Assembly: GCA_900757905.1 (NCBI GenBank)
Contig: CAAEPN010000217.1
Location: 1-15,740 of the forward strand
Length of the DNA: 15,740 nucleotides
Origin: Clostridia bacterium
GTDB lineage: Bacteria > Bacillota > Clostridia > Oscillospirales > CAG-382
Direction: 5' to 3'
How positions within the stretch are numbered: the first letter of the stretch is position 1; each line of letters begins with the position of its first letter. The position numbers and the translations under genes are program-made. Below the pieces are notes generated by a model that was not told the DNA's origin, did no database searches, and worked only from the letters and a program-made list of their open reading frames with translations. Positions 1 through 6,779 of the stretch are shown here, piece by piece.

Positions 1-107
1 ACGCACTTTTCCTCCATAGCAAGCGACACGTTTTTTAACGCGTGAAAATCGCCGTAATAGAGATCTAACTGCTGTATATCGATTTTTGCCTTTTGTAGTT
101 CAGACAT
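1..107 (-). CDS. pstB: Phosphate ABC transporter ATP-binding protein PstB, N-terminal fragment (cut by window edge)
   Basis: Reading from the ATG at 107 down to base 1 gives 35 complete codons with no stop. The product begins MSELQKAKIDIQQLDLYYGD and continues FHALKNVSLAMEEKC, which matches the usual start of PstB (the LYYGDFHALKNVSL stretch just before Walker A). The Walker A, signature and Walker B motifs lie outside the window. PstB is the cytoplasmic ATPase that powers high-affinity phosphate import through PstC and PstA. An AGGCGG ribosome binding site sits 6 bases before the ATG. The gene lies 18 bases after pstA, as expected for the last structural gene of a pstSCAB operon. Identity rests on context and this short N-terminus. 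Confidence 0.88.
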   Translation of the reverse strand, partial: MSELQKAKIDIQQLDLYYGDFHALKNVSLAMEEKC

Positions 108-125
108 GGGAGACCGCCTTTCGTT

Positions 126-1028
126 TTACTTTTTGGATAGCTTTTTGGCAATGGCGTAGGAGAGGGTATTGATTCCGAGCACCATGACAAGAAGTACAAG
201 GGAGGTCGCATAGGCTTCGTTGGTGTATAACCCTTCCGAAATCAGCGCATATAAGTGTACCGAAAGGGTTCGTGCGGAGGAAAACAGATTTTTCGGAATG
301 CTCGGCACAGTTCCGGCTGTGAAGATAAGAGCGGCGCTTTCGCCGGCCATACGTCCGACCGCAAGAATCACACCGGCTAAAATTCCCGGCACGGCGCTGG
401 GAAGCACGATGCGAAAGACAGTGCGTAATTTTCCGGCGCCCAGTCCGAACGACGCCTCCCGGTAGCTTTCCGGCACGGCTAAGAGCGCTTCTTCGCTCGT
501 GCGCTCGATAAGAGGCAGAACCATGATGGCAAGCGTAAACACGCCGGCAAGCATGGAATATTCCCACCTTAACGCAATGACAAAGCACAGATAGCCGAAA
601 AGTCCGTAGACGATCGACGGAATGCCCGACAGCGTCTCGGTCGCTAACCGGATCACCCGGACAAGCCGCGAGCCTTTACGCGCATATTCCACAAGATACA
701 CGGCGGCCAACACGCCGACCGGAACGGCAAGGGCGAGCGACAGAGCCGTCATGAGAAGTGTGTTGATGATCGACGGCAGCATGGACACATTTTCCGGCGT
801 ATATTCAAGCGCAAACAGCGACGGGCGTAAGTTCGGAATGCCCTTTGCCAAAATATAGCCGATGAGGAAAACAAGCACGGAAACGGTAAACAGCACAGAA
901 ATTCCGGTAAATACGCGTAACACATAGGTGGAGAATAGGCGCGGCTTATCGGCGTGCAGCTTTTCGCTTGCTTTGGCAAAAGCTTCTTTGCGGTGTGCCG
1001 TATAAGGCTTTGAAACGGTAAGGTTCAT
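126..1028 (-). CDS. pstA: Phosphate ABC transporter permease PstA
   Basis: This encodes 300 residues, about normal for PstA, one of the two membrane permeases of the PstSCAB phosphate importer. After a charged cytoplasmic tail of about 30 residues there is a first membrane segment (about 34-60) and further hydrophobic segments near 87-113, 145-172, 213-238 and 274-293. The conserved LSGIPSIVYGLFG stretch (133-145) and the EAA-type cytoplasmic loop (REASFGLGAGKLRTVFRIVLP, roughly 190-210) that docks on PstB are clear. The start ATG at 1028 has a GGAGGAA ribosome binding site 7 bases away. It lies 15 bases after pstC and 18 before pstB, so it is part of one transcript. The partner permease PstC is a paralog, and gene order together with the N-terminus separates them. 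Confidence 0.95.
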   Translation of the reverse strand: MNLTVSKPYTAHRKEAFAKASEKLHADKPRLFSTYVLRVFTGISVLFTVSVLVFLIGYILAKGIPNLRPSLFALEYTPENVSMLPSIINTLLMTALSLALAVPVGVLAAVYLVEYARKGSRLVRVIRLATETLSGIPSIVYGLFGYLCFVIALRWEYSMLAGVFTLAIMVLPLIERTSEEALLAVPESYREASFGLGAGKLRTVFRIVLPSAVPGILAGVILAVGRMAGESAALIFTAGTVPSIPKNLFSSARTLSVHLYALISEGLYTNEAYATSLVLLVMVLGINTLSYAIAKKLSKK

Positions 1029-1043
1029 GGAGATTCCTCCGTA

Positions 1044-1949
1044 TTAAGACTTTTTCCGGATAAGGGAAAAGGAAAGATTGATGAGTAGGATAAAAACGAA
1101 CAGCACAACAGCGCTTGCAATGAGCGCACCGCGGTGCAGACCGAAATCGGCATAGGCCATTTCAAGAACGATGTTGGCCGTCAGCGTGCGCACGCCGTCC
1201 GTCAGGCTTTCGGAAAGCACGGCTTGGTTGCCGGCAATCATGACGACTGCCATGGCCTCGCCGATGGCGCGTCCGATTCCGAGTATCACGCCGGCGAACA
1301 CACCGCTTTTCGCTGCCGGAAGCCGCACAAAGAACACGCTTTGTTCTTTGGTCGCGCCAAGAGCTAATGAACCTTCTTCGTAAGCGTCCGGTACGGCGCG
1401 CAGTGCACTCTCGGCGACTCCCGTCACGGTCGGAAGAATCATAATGCCTAACAGCAGCGACGCCGTTAGCATTCCTTTGCCGCTTGTGCCGGTAAGAGCC
1501 TGAAAGAGCGGTACCAAAACGGTAAGTCCGAAAAATCCGTAAACAATGGACGGAATTCCGGCAAGTAGCTCAGTCATAGGCTTGAGAATCTTATAAATCT
1601 TCGGAGGGCAAAAGCATGCAAGGTATGCAGCGCAGAAAACGGCAATCGGTACGCCGATAAGAATTGCTCCGGCAGTTACATATAGGCTGCCGATGATCAT
1701 TGGGAAAATGCCGTATATGCCTTCGGTCGGTTTCCAGATGTTCCCGGTTAAGAACTTTATCACGCCGACTTCGCGCATGGCCGGGATTCCTCCGGCAAAG
1801 AGAAACGCGCAGATTGCAAGCACTGCGGCGGCTGACACGCAGGCCGCAAGTAAAAACACAATTTTCATGGCGTTCTCTTTGAACCGAAAGAACCGGTTTT
1901 CAGTCGGGTCTTTGACAGCCGCGACAGAGGTTTGCAAAGTAGGTTTCAT
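1044..1949 (-). CDS. pstC: Phosphate ABC transporter permease PstC
   Basis: This encodes 301 residues from the ATG at 1949 (MKPTLQTSVAAVKDPTENRF). It is the second permease of the phosphate importer and pairs with PstA in the membrane. Hydrophobic segments are visible from about residue 31. The PstC-typical LLAGIPSIVYGFFGL stretch lies near 128-142, and the EAA loop EEGSLALGATKEQSVFF lies near 191-207. The frame stays open three codons further up to a GTG at 1958, but only the ATG has a ribosome-binding-like GGTGA at suitable distance (5 bases). The GTG has nothing purine-rich before it. The ATG is 13 bases after the pstS stop, so translation is probably coupled. The GTG start would add only three residues. 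Confidence 0.94.
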   Translation of the reverse strand: MKPTLQTSVAAVKDPTENRFFRFKENAMKIVFLLAACVSAAAVLAICAFLFAGGIPAMREVGVIKFLTGNIWKPTEGIYGIFPMIIGSLYVTAGAILIGVPIAVFCAAYLACFCPPKIYKILKPMTELLAGIPSIVYGFFGLTVLVPLFQALTGTSGKGMLTASLLLGIMILPTVTGVAESALRAVPDAYEEGSLALGATKEQSVFFVRLPAAKSGVFAGVILGIGRAIGEAMAVVMIAGNQAVLSESLTDGVRTLTANIVLEMAYADFGLHRGALIASAVVLFVFILLINLSFSLIRKKS

Positions 1950-1962
1950 AGCGGTCACCGCA

Positions 1963-2799
1963 CTATTTTACGTCTGCCCAAGAGGTGGTTTCGCCGATGT
2001 AGATGCTCTGGATCTGTTCGGAGCTTAAGGTATCAACGCTGTTATCCTTGTTGACGATGACGGCGATTCCGTCGAGAGCCATGACGGTTGGAGTCAGGCC
2101 GGCAGAGATTTCGCTGTCCTTAAGTTCACGGGAGGACATACCGATGTCGCACACGCCTTCAATAGCGCTTTGGATGCCGGCGCCTGAACCGCTCTGCTGG
2201 ATCTCAACGGTTACATCGGGATTGAGTTTTTTGTAGGCGGCGGCAAGCTCATCCATGAGCGGAGAGACCGAGGTCGAACCGGCAAGCGTTACCTTGCCCG
2301 AAAGACCGGAGGCGGTATAAGCGCCGTTTCCGCCGATCGTGATGTATTTTTCGGAAACAATGGCCTGTCCGTCGTCGCTGAGGATGAATTTGATGAAGTC
2401 GGCGGCAGGGTCGCTTATTTCGTCCTTTGTTGCGATGATAAACGGACGGGCAATTTTATAAGAACCGTTCTTGACGTTATCGACTGTGGCGTCCACGCCG
2501 TCTACCTTAACGGCCTTGACCGAATCGCCGAGCGAACCGAGCGATATGTAGCCGATGGCGTTTTTGTTGCCGGCAACCGTTGAAATGACGACGGAGGTGC
2601 TGTTGGAGATCTCGGCTTTGGCATAGGTCATGTCGGTGCCGTCCTTGTCGATTCCCATAAGCTCGGTGAACGCGCCGCGTGTGCCGGAACCGTCCTCACG
2701 GCTGACAACGGTAATGGTGTCGTTTTGCTTTCCGCAGGAAGCAAGGGTGGCTGCCGCAAGTGCGGCGGTAACGAGTACGGTTAAAATTTTCTTTTTCAT
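1963..2799 (-). CDS. pstS: Phosphate-binding lipoprotein PstS, domain halves in swapped order
   Basis: This encodes 278 residues from the ATG at 2799, chosen because it gives a proper lipoprotein signal (MKKKILTVLVTAALAAATLA, lipobox LASC with the lipidated Cys at 22) and has AAAGGAG 8 bases upstream. The frame runs open 100 codons further up, through the promoter and terminator region, and that part does not look like protein. PstS is the extracellular phosphate receptor feeding PstCAB. Phosphate-site segments are visible: SREDGSGTRGAF (33-44), AGSTSVSP (173-180) and SGSGAG (203-208). Classical PstS has the AGSTSV half first and the VVSREDGSGTR half second; here the order is reversed, and the protein ends soon after the TTSWADVK segment. 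I recall similarly ordered PstS proteins in other low-GC Gram-positives such as streptococci, so this is probably a functional variant, not a damaged gene. Confidence 0.95.
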   Translation of the reverse strand: MKKKILTVLVTAALAAATLASCGKQNDTITVVSREDGSGTRGAFTELMGIDKDGTDMTYAKAEISNSTSVVISTVAGNKNAIGYISLGSLGDSVKAVKVDGVDATVDNVKNGSYKIARPFIIATKDEISDPAADFIKFILSDDGQAIVSEKYITIGGNGAYTASGLSGKVTLAGSTSVSPLMDELAAAYKKLNPDVTVEIQQSGSGAGIQSAIEGVCDIGMSSRELKDSEISAGLTPTVMALDGIAVIVNKDNSVDTLSSEQIQSIYIGETTSWADVK

Positions 2800-2850
2800 G
2801 ATCAAAACTCCTTTGGTTTGATTTTTTTGTTTTTTCCTTGGTACACCTAA

Positions 2851-2895
2851 AGAATACGGGAGTTTTGTAAAAACCAAAAGCGCCGTCCTGTAAAA
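2851..2895 (-). promoter_or_regulatory. Candidate pst operon promoter with repeated TTTTACA (possible PhoP boxes)
   Basis: Read on the minus strand, two identical TTTTACA words lie 23 bases apart (plus-strand 2889-2895 and 2866-2872). They are followed by a TATTCT that could be a -10 box (plus-strand 2851-2856), with only a poor TTTTGG at the -35 position. PhoP of Bacillus binds direct TT(A/C/T)ACA-like repeats about 11 bases apart, so a 23-base spacing could mean two turns with a degenerate box between. A weak -35 would fit an activator-dependent phosphate-starvation promoter. This is inference from word similarity and position before pstS only. Confidence 0.3.
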
Positions 2896-2948
2896 TTTAA
2901 ATAAAAAGGGAAATATACTGTTTTCCTCAAAATTCGCCCTAAAACGAC

Positions 2949-2980
2949 AAAAAAGTGCGCCGGAAGCGGTTTTCCGGCGC
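2949..2980 (-). terminator. Rho-independent terminator after der
   Basis: On the minus strand a 9-bp perfect GC-rich stem (GCGCCGGAA / TTCCGGCGC, plus-strand 2957-2965 and 2972-2980) with a 6-base loop is followed by AC and then six T (plus-strand A run 2949-2954). It lies 33 bases after the der stop and before the pst promoter region, so it separates the der transcript from pstSCAB. Confidence 0.88.
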
Positions 2981-3013
2981 AAGGTGTATGTTATATTTGT
3001 GTAAAATCGGTCT

Positions 3014-4342
3014 TTATGCCTGTGATTCGCCTTTTTCGCGAATGACAAGCTTGATCGGCGTTCCCTCAAAGCCAAACGTTTCGCGCAGCTTGTTTTCAAT
3101 ATAGCGCTGATACGAAAAATGGAACAGCTCCGCGTCGTTGCAGAAAATGACGAAGGTCGGCGCTTTGATGCCGGTCTGGGTCATGTAGTAGATCTTCAAG
3201 CGCTTGCCCTTGTCGGTCGGCGGTTGAACGCGCGTGGTGGCATCGCCGAGAACGTCGTTGAGCATACCGGTCGAAATACGCATGGCCGCTTGGTTGTTGA
3301 CGTAATTGATAAGCTCAAACAAGCGGTTTACGCGCTGTCCGGTCTTGGCGGAAATAAATACAATCGGCGCGTAGGTCATATACGAAAGAGCCGTGTACAC
3401 ATCCTTGCGGAATTCGTCCATGGTCTTGGTGTCCTTTTCGATCAAGTCCCATTTGTTGATGACGATAATGCAGGCTTTTCCGCTTTCGTGCGCAATACCG
3501 GCGACACGTTCATCCTGGGCGGTCACACCCTCGGTGGCGTCGATGAGGATTAAGCACACATCGCTGCGGTCCACCGCCATTTCGGCGCGTAAAATGCTGT
3601 ATTTTTCGATACTGTCGCCGATTTTTCCGGTTTTTCGGATGCCGGCCGTATCGATAAAGACATATTTGCCGAATTCGTTTTCAAAGGTAGAATCGATCGC
3701 GTCGCGCGTTGTTCCGGCTACATCCGAAACGATCATGCGCTCCGATCCGATGATGCGGTTGACAAGAGAGCTTTTTCCGGCGTTCGGGCGGCCGATGAGA
3801 GCGACCTTTACGGTATCGTCATCCTCTTCGGGTTCGATTTCTTCAGGTAACAGCTCACAGACCTTTTCGAGAATGTCGCCCGTTCCGGTGCCGTGTACCG
3901 AGCTGACGGCATACGGCTCGTCGAGTCCCAATTCATAGAATTCGTAAATTTCGGGCGGCGGCGCGCCAACCGAATCCACTTTGTTGACGCAGAGCACCAC
4001 GGGTTTTCCGCTTTTGCGAAGCATCGACGCGATCTCGCGGTCATCGGCAGTGACGCCGGCACGGATGTCGGTTAAAAACAAAATCACGTCGGCATGCTCG
4101 ATGGCAAGCTCGGCTTGGGTCTTGATATGGGTCATCATGGCGTCGTTGGTGTCGGGTTCGATACCGCCGGTATCGATCATCATCATTTTTCTGCCGCACC
4201 ATTCGACCTCGAAATACAGTCGGTCGCGCGTTACGCCCGGCGTGTCCTCGACGATGGCGATTCGCTTGCCGACTACTTTGTTGAAAAAGGTGCTTTTGCC
4301 GACATTCGGACGGCCGACAATCGCTACAACCGGTTTTGCCAT
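3014..4342 (-). CDS. der: Ribosome-assembly GTPase Der (EngA)
   Basis: This encodes 442 residues, the normal length for Der, an essential GTPase with two GTPase domains that acts in maturation of the 50S ribosomal subunit. The first domain shows P-loop GRPNVGKS (10-17), DTPGVTRD (33-40), DTGG (57-60) and NKVD (120-123). The second shows GRPNAGKS (184-191), DVAGTTRD (207-214), DTAG (231-234) and NKWD (296-299). An acidic linker PEEIEPEEDDD (166-176) joins them, and the C-terminal KH-like RNA-binding domain spans about 350-442. An AAAGGAGG ribosome binding site precedes the ATG. It follows the DUF512 gene by 50 bases with no visible terminator or strong promoter between, so the two are probably co-transcribed. 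All nucleotide-binding motifs are intact. Confidence 0.98.
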   Translation of the reverse strand: MAKPVVAIVGRPNVGKSTFFNKVVGKRIAIVEDTPGVTRDRLYFEVEWCGRKMMMIDTGGIEPDTNDAMMTHIKTQAELAIEHADVILFLTDIRAGVTADDREIASMLRKSGKPVVLCVNKVDSVGAPPPEIYEFYELGLDEPYAVSSVHGTGTGDILEKVCELLPEEIEPEEDDDTVKVALIGRPNAGKSSLVNRIIGSERMIVSDVAGTTRDAIDSTFENEFGKYVFIDTAGIRKTGKIGDSIEKYSILRAEMAVDRSDVCLILIDATEGVTAQDERVAGIAHESGKACIIVINKWDLIEKDTKTMDEFRKDVYTALSYMTYAPIVFISAKTGQRVNRLFELINYVNNQAAMRISTGMLNDVLGDATTRVQPPTDKGKRLKIYYMTQTGIKAPTFVIFCNDAELFHFSYQRYIENKLRETFGFEGTPIKLVIREKGESQA

Positions 4343-4392
4343 AGGAATTCCTCCTTTACGGTATGCTTGAAATGTAAATCGTATTTTGCGTA

Positions 4393-5709
4393 TTATTCGT
4401 ATGCTCCGGTGATTTTATCCGCAAATTCCGCACCATCGTTGGTGATTGGTACGACCGGAACGCCGAGTTTTTCGGTAAATTCATCAAGACTCATGTTATC
4501 TAAGAATAAATCGCCCTCATGCCGCAGCGTGACCGACGGGATAAATACGGTCTGCCCGAGCGGCTTGTCCTTTAAATAATCGTACATGTCGCCGCCGGTG
4601 AGAAGTCCCGAAACGGTAATGCTTTCGCCGAAAAAACGGTTGACAACGCCGTAAACGTGAACGGTAAGACCGGGAAAGTTCTTTTCCAGATTTTTGGCGG
4701 CGCTTCGGATAAAATCATAGGCTGCTATGCCCGTCACCACGGAAACCTCGCGCGGCGCGTCCAGCGAAAAGCCGTCCTCCAACAGATTTTCGATTTCTGC
4801 GGAAATTTCATCTTTTTGGTTGGTAATGCAGCCGACGCCGTTGTCTAACTGCGGATAGCCGTCGTAATACGATTCATCCGGCAGAGGCAACTCGGCCTTG
4901 AGATACCATTCATCGGCCGCCTGAATGATTCGCTCGCCATAGACTTTTTCGTTTTCGGCACGTTTGCGGTCAATCTGGGCGATGACCTTGCGCGCGTCCT
5001 CTTTGTTAAACGGTTCGAGCGGATACAATCCTTCGCGGTGCTTGGTAAGGCCGGACGGCACGACAGCGATGCTTTCGATATGCGGATAGTAGGCCGAAAG
5101 GTCGTTTAAAGTGCGGTCAAGCTCAGCGCCGTCGTTTAAATTTTTACAGAGAACGATCTGTGCGTTCATGGTGATATCGCCGTCACGCAGTTTATCGAGA
5201 AAGCGAAGACAAGTGCCGGCGTTTTTATTTTTCATCATTTTGACGCGCAGCTCGGGATTTGTGGTATGCACCGAGATATTGATAGGAGAAATGCGCATTT
5301 TGATGACGCGGTCGATATCGGCGTCAGTGAGGTTAGTGAGTGTGATATAGTTGCCGAAAAAGAAGGATAAGCGGCTGTCGTCGTCCTTAAAATAAATGTC
5401 CTCACGCATTCCTTTGGGATTTTGGTCGATAAAGCAAAAGACGCATTTGTTTTTGCAGGAATGCTTTTTATCCATGAGATAGGTGGCGAATTCGAGACCG
5501 ATATCGTCGTACTGCGGCTTTTTTATGGTCACGGACACTGTCTCGCCACGGCGGTCAAGGGTGATATCGAGCTTTTTTTCGGTGATATAGAACCGATAGT
5601 CCAAAACGTCGGTGATGGGGTTGCCGTTGATAGAGACGAGTATATCACCGGCTACGATATGCGCTTTGGCAGCGTATGAATTTTTTTCGATTCCGGTGAT
5701 CTCGACCAT
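4393..5709 (-). CDS. DUF512 family protein: PDZ-like domain plus radical-SAM-type iron-sulfur enzyme
   Basis: This encodes 438 residues from the ATG at 5709 (MVEITGIEKNSYAAKAHIVA). An AAAGGAG box is 10 bases upstream; a longer reading to a TTG would run back towards the rpmF hairpin and is disfavoured. Residues about 1-63 resemble a PDZ domain (the KAHIVAGDILVSINGNPITD stretch). A radical-SAM-like Cys motif follows: C85-x3-C89-x2-C92 in SCKNKCVFCFIDQNPKGMR. The middle part (about 110-260) has the expected alternating pattern with HTTNPELR and VVPSGLTKHREGLYPLEPF. The C-terminal third is the DUF512 domain (VTGIAAYDFI, VVNRFFGESITVSGLLTGGD, IPSVTLRHEGDLFLDN). The substrate is not established for this family to my knowledge. 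Such genes commonly sit beside der in Clostridia, as here, which suggests but does not prove a role linked to translation or the envelope. Confidence 0.93.
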   Translation of the reverse strand: MVEITGIEKNSYAAKAHIVAGDILVSINGNPITDVLDYRFYITEKKLDITLDRRGETVSVTIKKPQYDDIGLEFATYLMDKKHSCKNKCVFCFIDQNPKGMREDIYFKDDDSRLSFFFGNYITLTNLTDADIDRVIKMRISPINISVHTTNPELRVKMMKNKNAGTCLRFLDKLRDGDITMNAQIVLCKNLNDGAELDRTLNDLSAYYPHIESIAVVPSGLTKHREGLYPLEPFNKEDARKVIAQIDRKRAENEKVYGERIIQAADEWYLKAELPLPDESYYDGYPQLDNGVGCITNQKDEISAEIENLLEDGFSLDAPREVSVVTGIAAYDFIRSAAKNLEKNFPGLTVHVYGVVNRFFGESITVSGLLTGGDMYDYLKDKPLGQTVFIPSVTLRHEGDLFLDNMSLDEFTEKLGVPVVPITNDGAEFADKITGAYE

Positions 5710-5772
5710 TGTTAAGCGACTCCTTTGAGTAGTTTTGGCTGTTTGACGGCGCAAAACAGACCATAGCAAAAT

Positions 5773-5799
5773 AGGGAAGGATTGTTGCTATCCTTCCCT
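5773..5799 (-). terminator. Hairpin terminator or attenuator after rpmF
   Basis: A perfect 10-bp stem (AGGGAAGGAT / ATCCTTCCCT, 5773-5782 and 5790-5799) with a 7-base loop lies 47 bases after the rpmF stop. On the minus strand it is followed by ATTTTGC, a short T run, so termination may be partial. It ends the yceD-rpmF transcript and may let some transcription continue into the DUF512-der pair, for which I see no convincing separate promoter. Confidence 0.7.
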
Positions 5800-5845
5800 G
5801 AATTTTGCGTTGTTCTGTTATAAGCCGTGGAAAGCAATCGATAAC

Positions 5846-6043
5846 TTACGCTTCTTTTGCCGCAGGCTCCTTGGAAATATATTCCTTGCCGGCATAGGTT
5901 CCGCAGTTCTTGCAAACTCTGTGAGAGAGAATAACCGTGCCGCATTTCGGACACTTGGTAATGCCGGGCATGGAAAGCTTCCATACGCTGCTGCGTCTCT
6001 TGTCTCTTCTTGCTTTCGAGACTTTTCTCTTCGGTACTGCCAT
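5846..6043 (-). CDS. rpmF: 50S ribosomal protein L32
   Basis: This encodes 65 residues beginning MAVPKRKVSKARRDKRRSSV, the typical L32 start. It carries the four-cysteine zinc-ribbon pattern CPKC (31-34) and CKNC (44-47), so this is the zinc-binding form of L32. The ATG at 6043 has AGGAGGTG 6 bases upstream. A GTG three codons earlier (6052) lies inside that ribosome binding site and is not used. L32 is part of the large ribosomal subunit. The gene follows yceD by 76 bases, the usual pairing in bacteria, and has its own near-consensus promoter overlapping the end of yceD. It is followed by a strong hairpin. Confidence 0.98.
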   Translation of the reverse strand: MAVPKRKVSKARRDKRRSSVWKLSMPGITKCPKCGTVILSHRVCKNCGTYAGKEYISKEPAAKEA

Positions 6044-6101
6044 TGAAGGCACCTCCTTCTATTTTTCACCTTTAATTATTTTACAATTTAACACAAAGAG
6101 T

Positions 6102-6130
6102 ATTTTAGCACAAAAATCCTTACTTGTCAA
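6102..6130 (-). promoter_or_regulatory. Near-consensus promoter for rpmF overlapping the yceD stop codon
   Basis: On the minus strand TTGACA (plus 6125-6130) and TAAAAT (plus 6102-6107) are separated by exactly 17 bases. The -35 box lies in the last codons of yceD (L-D-K) and ends just before its TAA stop. This gives rpmF a leader of roughly 50 bases and would allow L32 to be made at a higher level than YceD. Confidence 0.75.
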
Positions 6131-6647
6131 GTAATTTTTTTAAATCTGCCAATTTATTTGCACCTGTGTCAATTTTACAACCGCAATCGCGCTCATTTTT
6201 GTCTGCTCCGCACATAGGACAAAGCCCTTTGCAGTCCTCTTTGCATAAAACACGCGACGGAAGCTCCAAATAAAACACTGTCCGAGCTAACTCCTCAATG
6301 TCGAGAAGCGAATCCGGAACCTCGATATATTCTTCGCTGTCCTCGGACGCAAGCTTTTTGGTCAACCCGTAAACACGCTCGGTCTCAAAGTGCCTTGTTA
6401 ACGGCTTAAAGCACCGCGCGCAATGCGTCGCATAGTCGCCGCTTTCCGAAAAAGCAAGCTCCACATAGCTTTCCGCCTTATCTCGGCCGCGCGCCTTTTC
6501 ATAAACGCGTCCCTCGACCTTTATCGGCTCTGCAAACGTCAGATCGTCGCTTTCCGTACCCTCCGGCACGACTGTAAAGCAAAACGGGATCTCGGTTACT
6601 TCACCGTTGTAGATTTTCGATACATCGATCTTTTTAATTTCGCTCAT
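6120..6647 (-). CDS. yceD: YceD/DUF177 family protein, cysteine-rich
   Basis: This encodes 175 residues, normal for the YceD (DUF177) family, which is linked in bacteria and plastids to 23S rRNA accumulation and is commonly encoded just before rpmF. An N-terminal beta-rich part is followed by a first cysteine pair CARC (76-79) in the conserved HCARCFKPL context. The C-terminal signature reads LCKEDCKGLCPMCGADKNE with Cys at 135, 139, 143 and 146, then CGC (155-157), so metal binding is likely. The ATG at 6647 has only a weak AAAAGAG before it, so translation may be modest compared with rpmF. A perfect consensus promoter stands about 50 bases upstream. The molecular role is known only in outline. 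Confidence 0.93.
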   Translation of the reverse strand: MSEIKKIDVSKIYNGEVTEIPFCFTVVPEGTESDDLTFAEPIKVEGRVYEKARGRDKAESYVELAFSESGDYATHCARCFKPLTRHFETERVYGLTKKLASEDSEEYIEVPDSLLDIEELARTVFYLELPSRVLCKEDCKGLCPMCGADKNERDCGCKIDTGANKLADLKKLLDK

Positions 6648-6698
6648 AGTCTCTTTTCACTTACAAAAGGACAGAAAACGGTGCGGAATGTATTTGTT

Positions 6699-6727
6699 AT
6701 TATATAACGTCTGCCGCCGCTTGTCAA
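6699..6727 (-). promoter_or_regulatory. Perfect consensus sigma-A promoter for yceD-rpmF
   Basis: On the minus strand TTGACA (plus 6722-6727) and TATAAT (plus 6699-6704) are separated by 17 bases, with all 12 consensus positions matched. It lies between the gyrB stop and yceD and gives a leader of roughly 45 bases. I saw no clear terminator between the gyrB stop and this promoter, so read-through from gyrB is also possible. Confidence 0.88.
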
Positions 6728-6779
6728 GTCCTCTCGGTCAATGTTTTAAATTCCTTTATATTTTTCGTCTGCCTGCCGT

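Noticed and set aside
1950..1958. GTG start for pstC three codons earlier
   Set aside because: There is no ribosome binding site before it, while the ATG at 1949 has a suitably placed GGTGA.
2800..3099. Upstream 100-codon extension of the pstS reading frame
   Set aside because: It runs through the der terminator, the pst promoter region and the end of der, is not protein-like, and the lipoprotein signal with a good ribosome binding site starts at 2799.
5773..5799. Plus-strand terminator at the same hairpin
   Set aside because: No plus-strand gene ends nearby; the rpmF gene just before it on the minus strand explains it.
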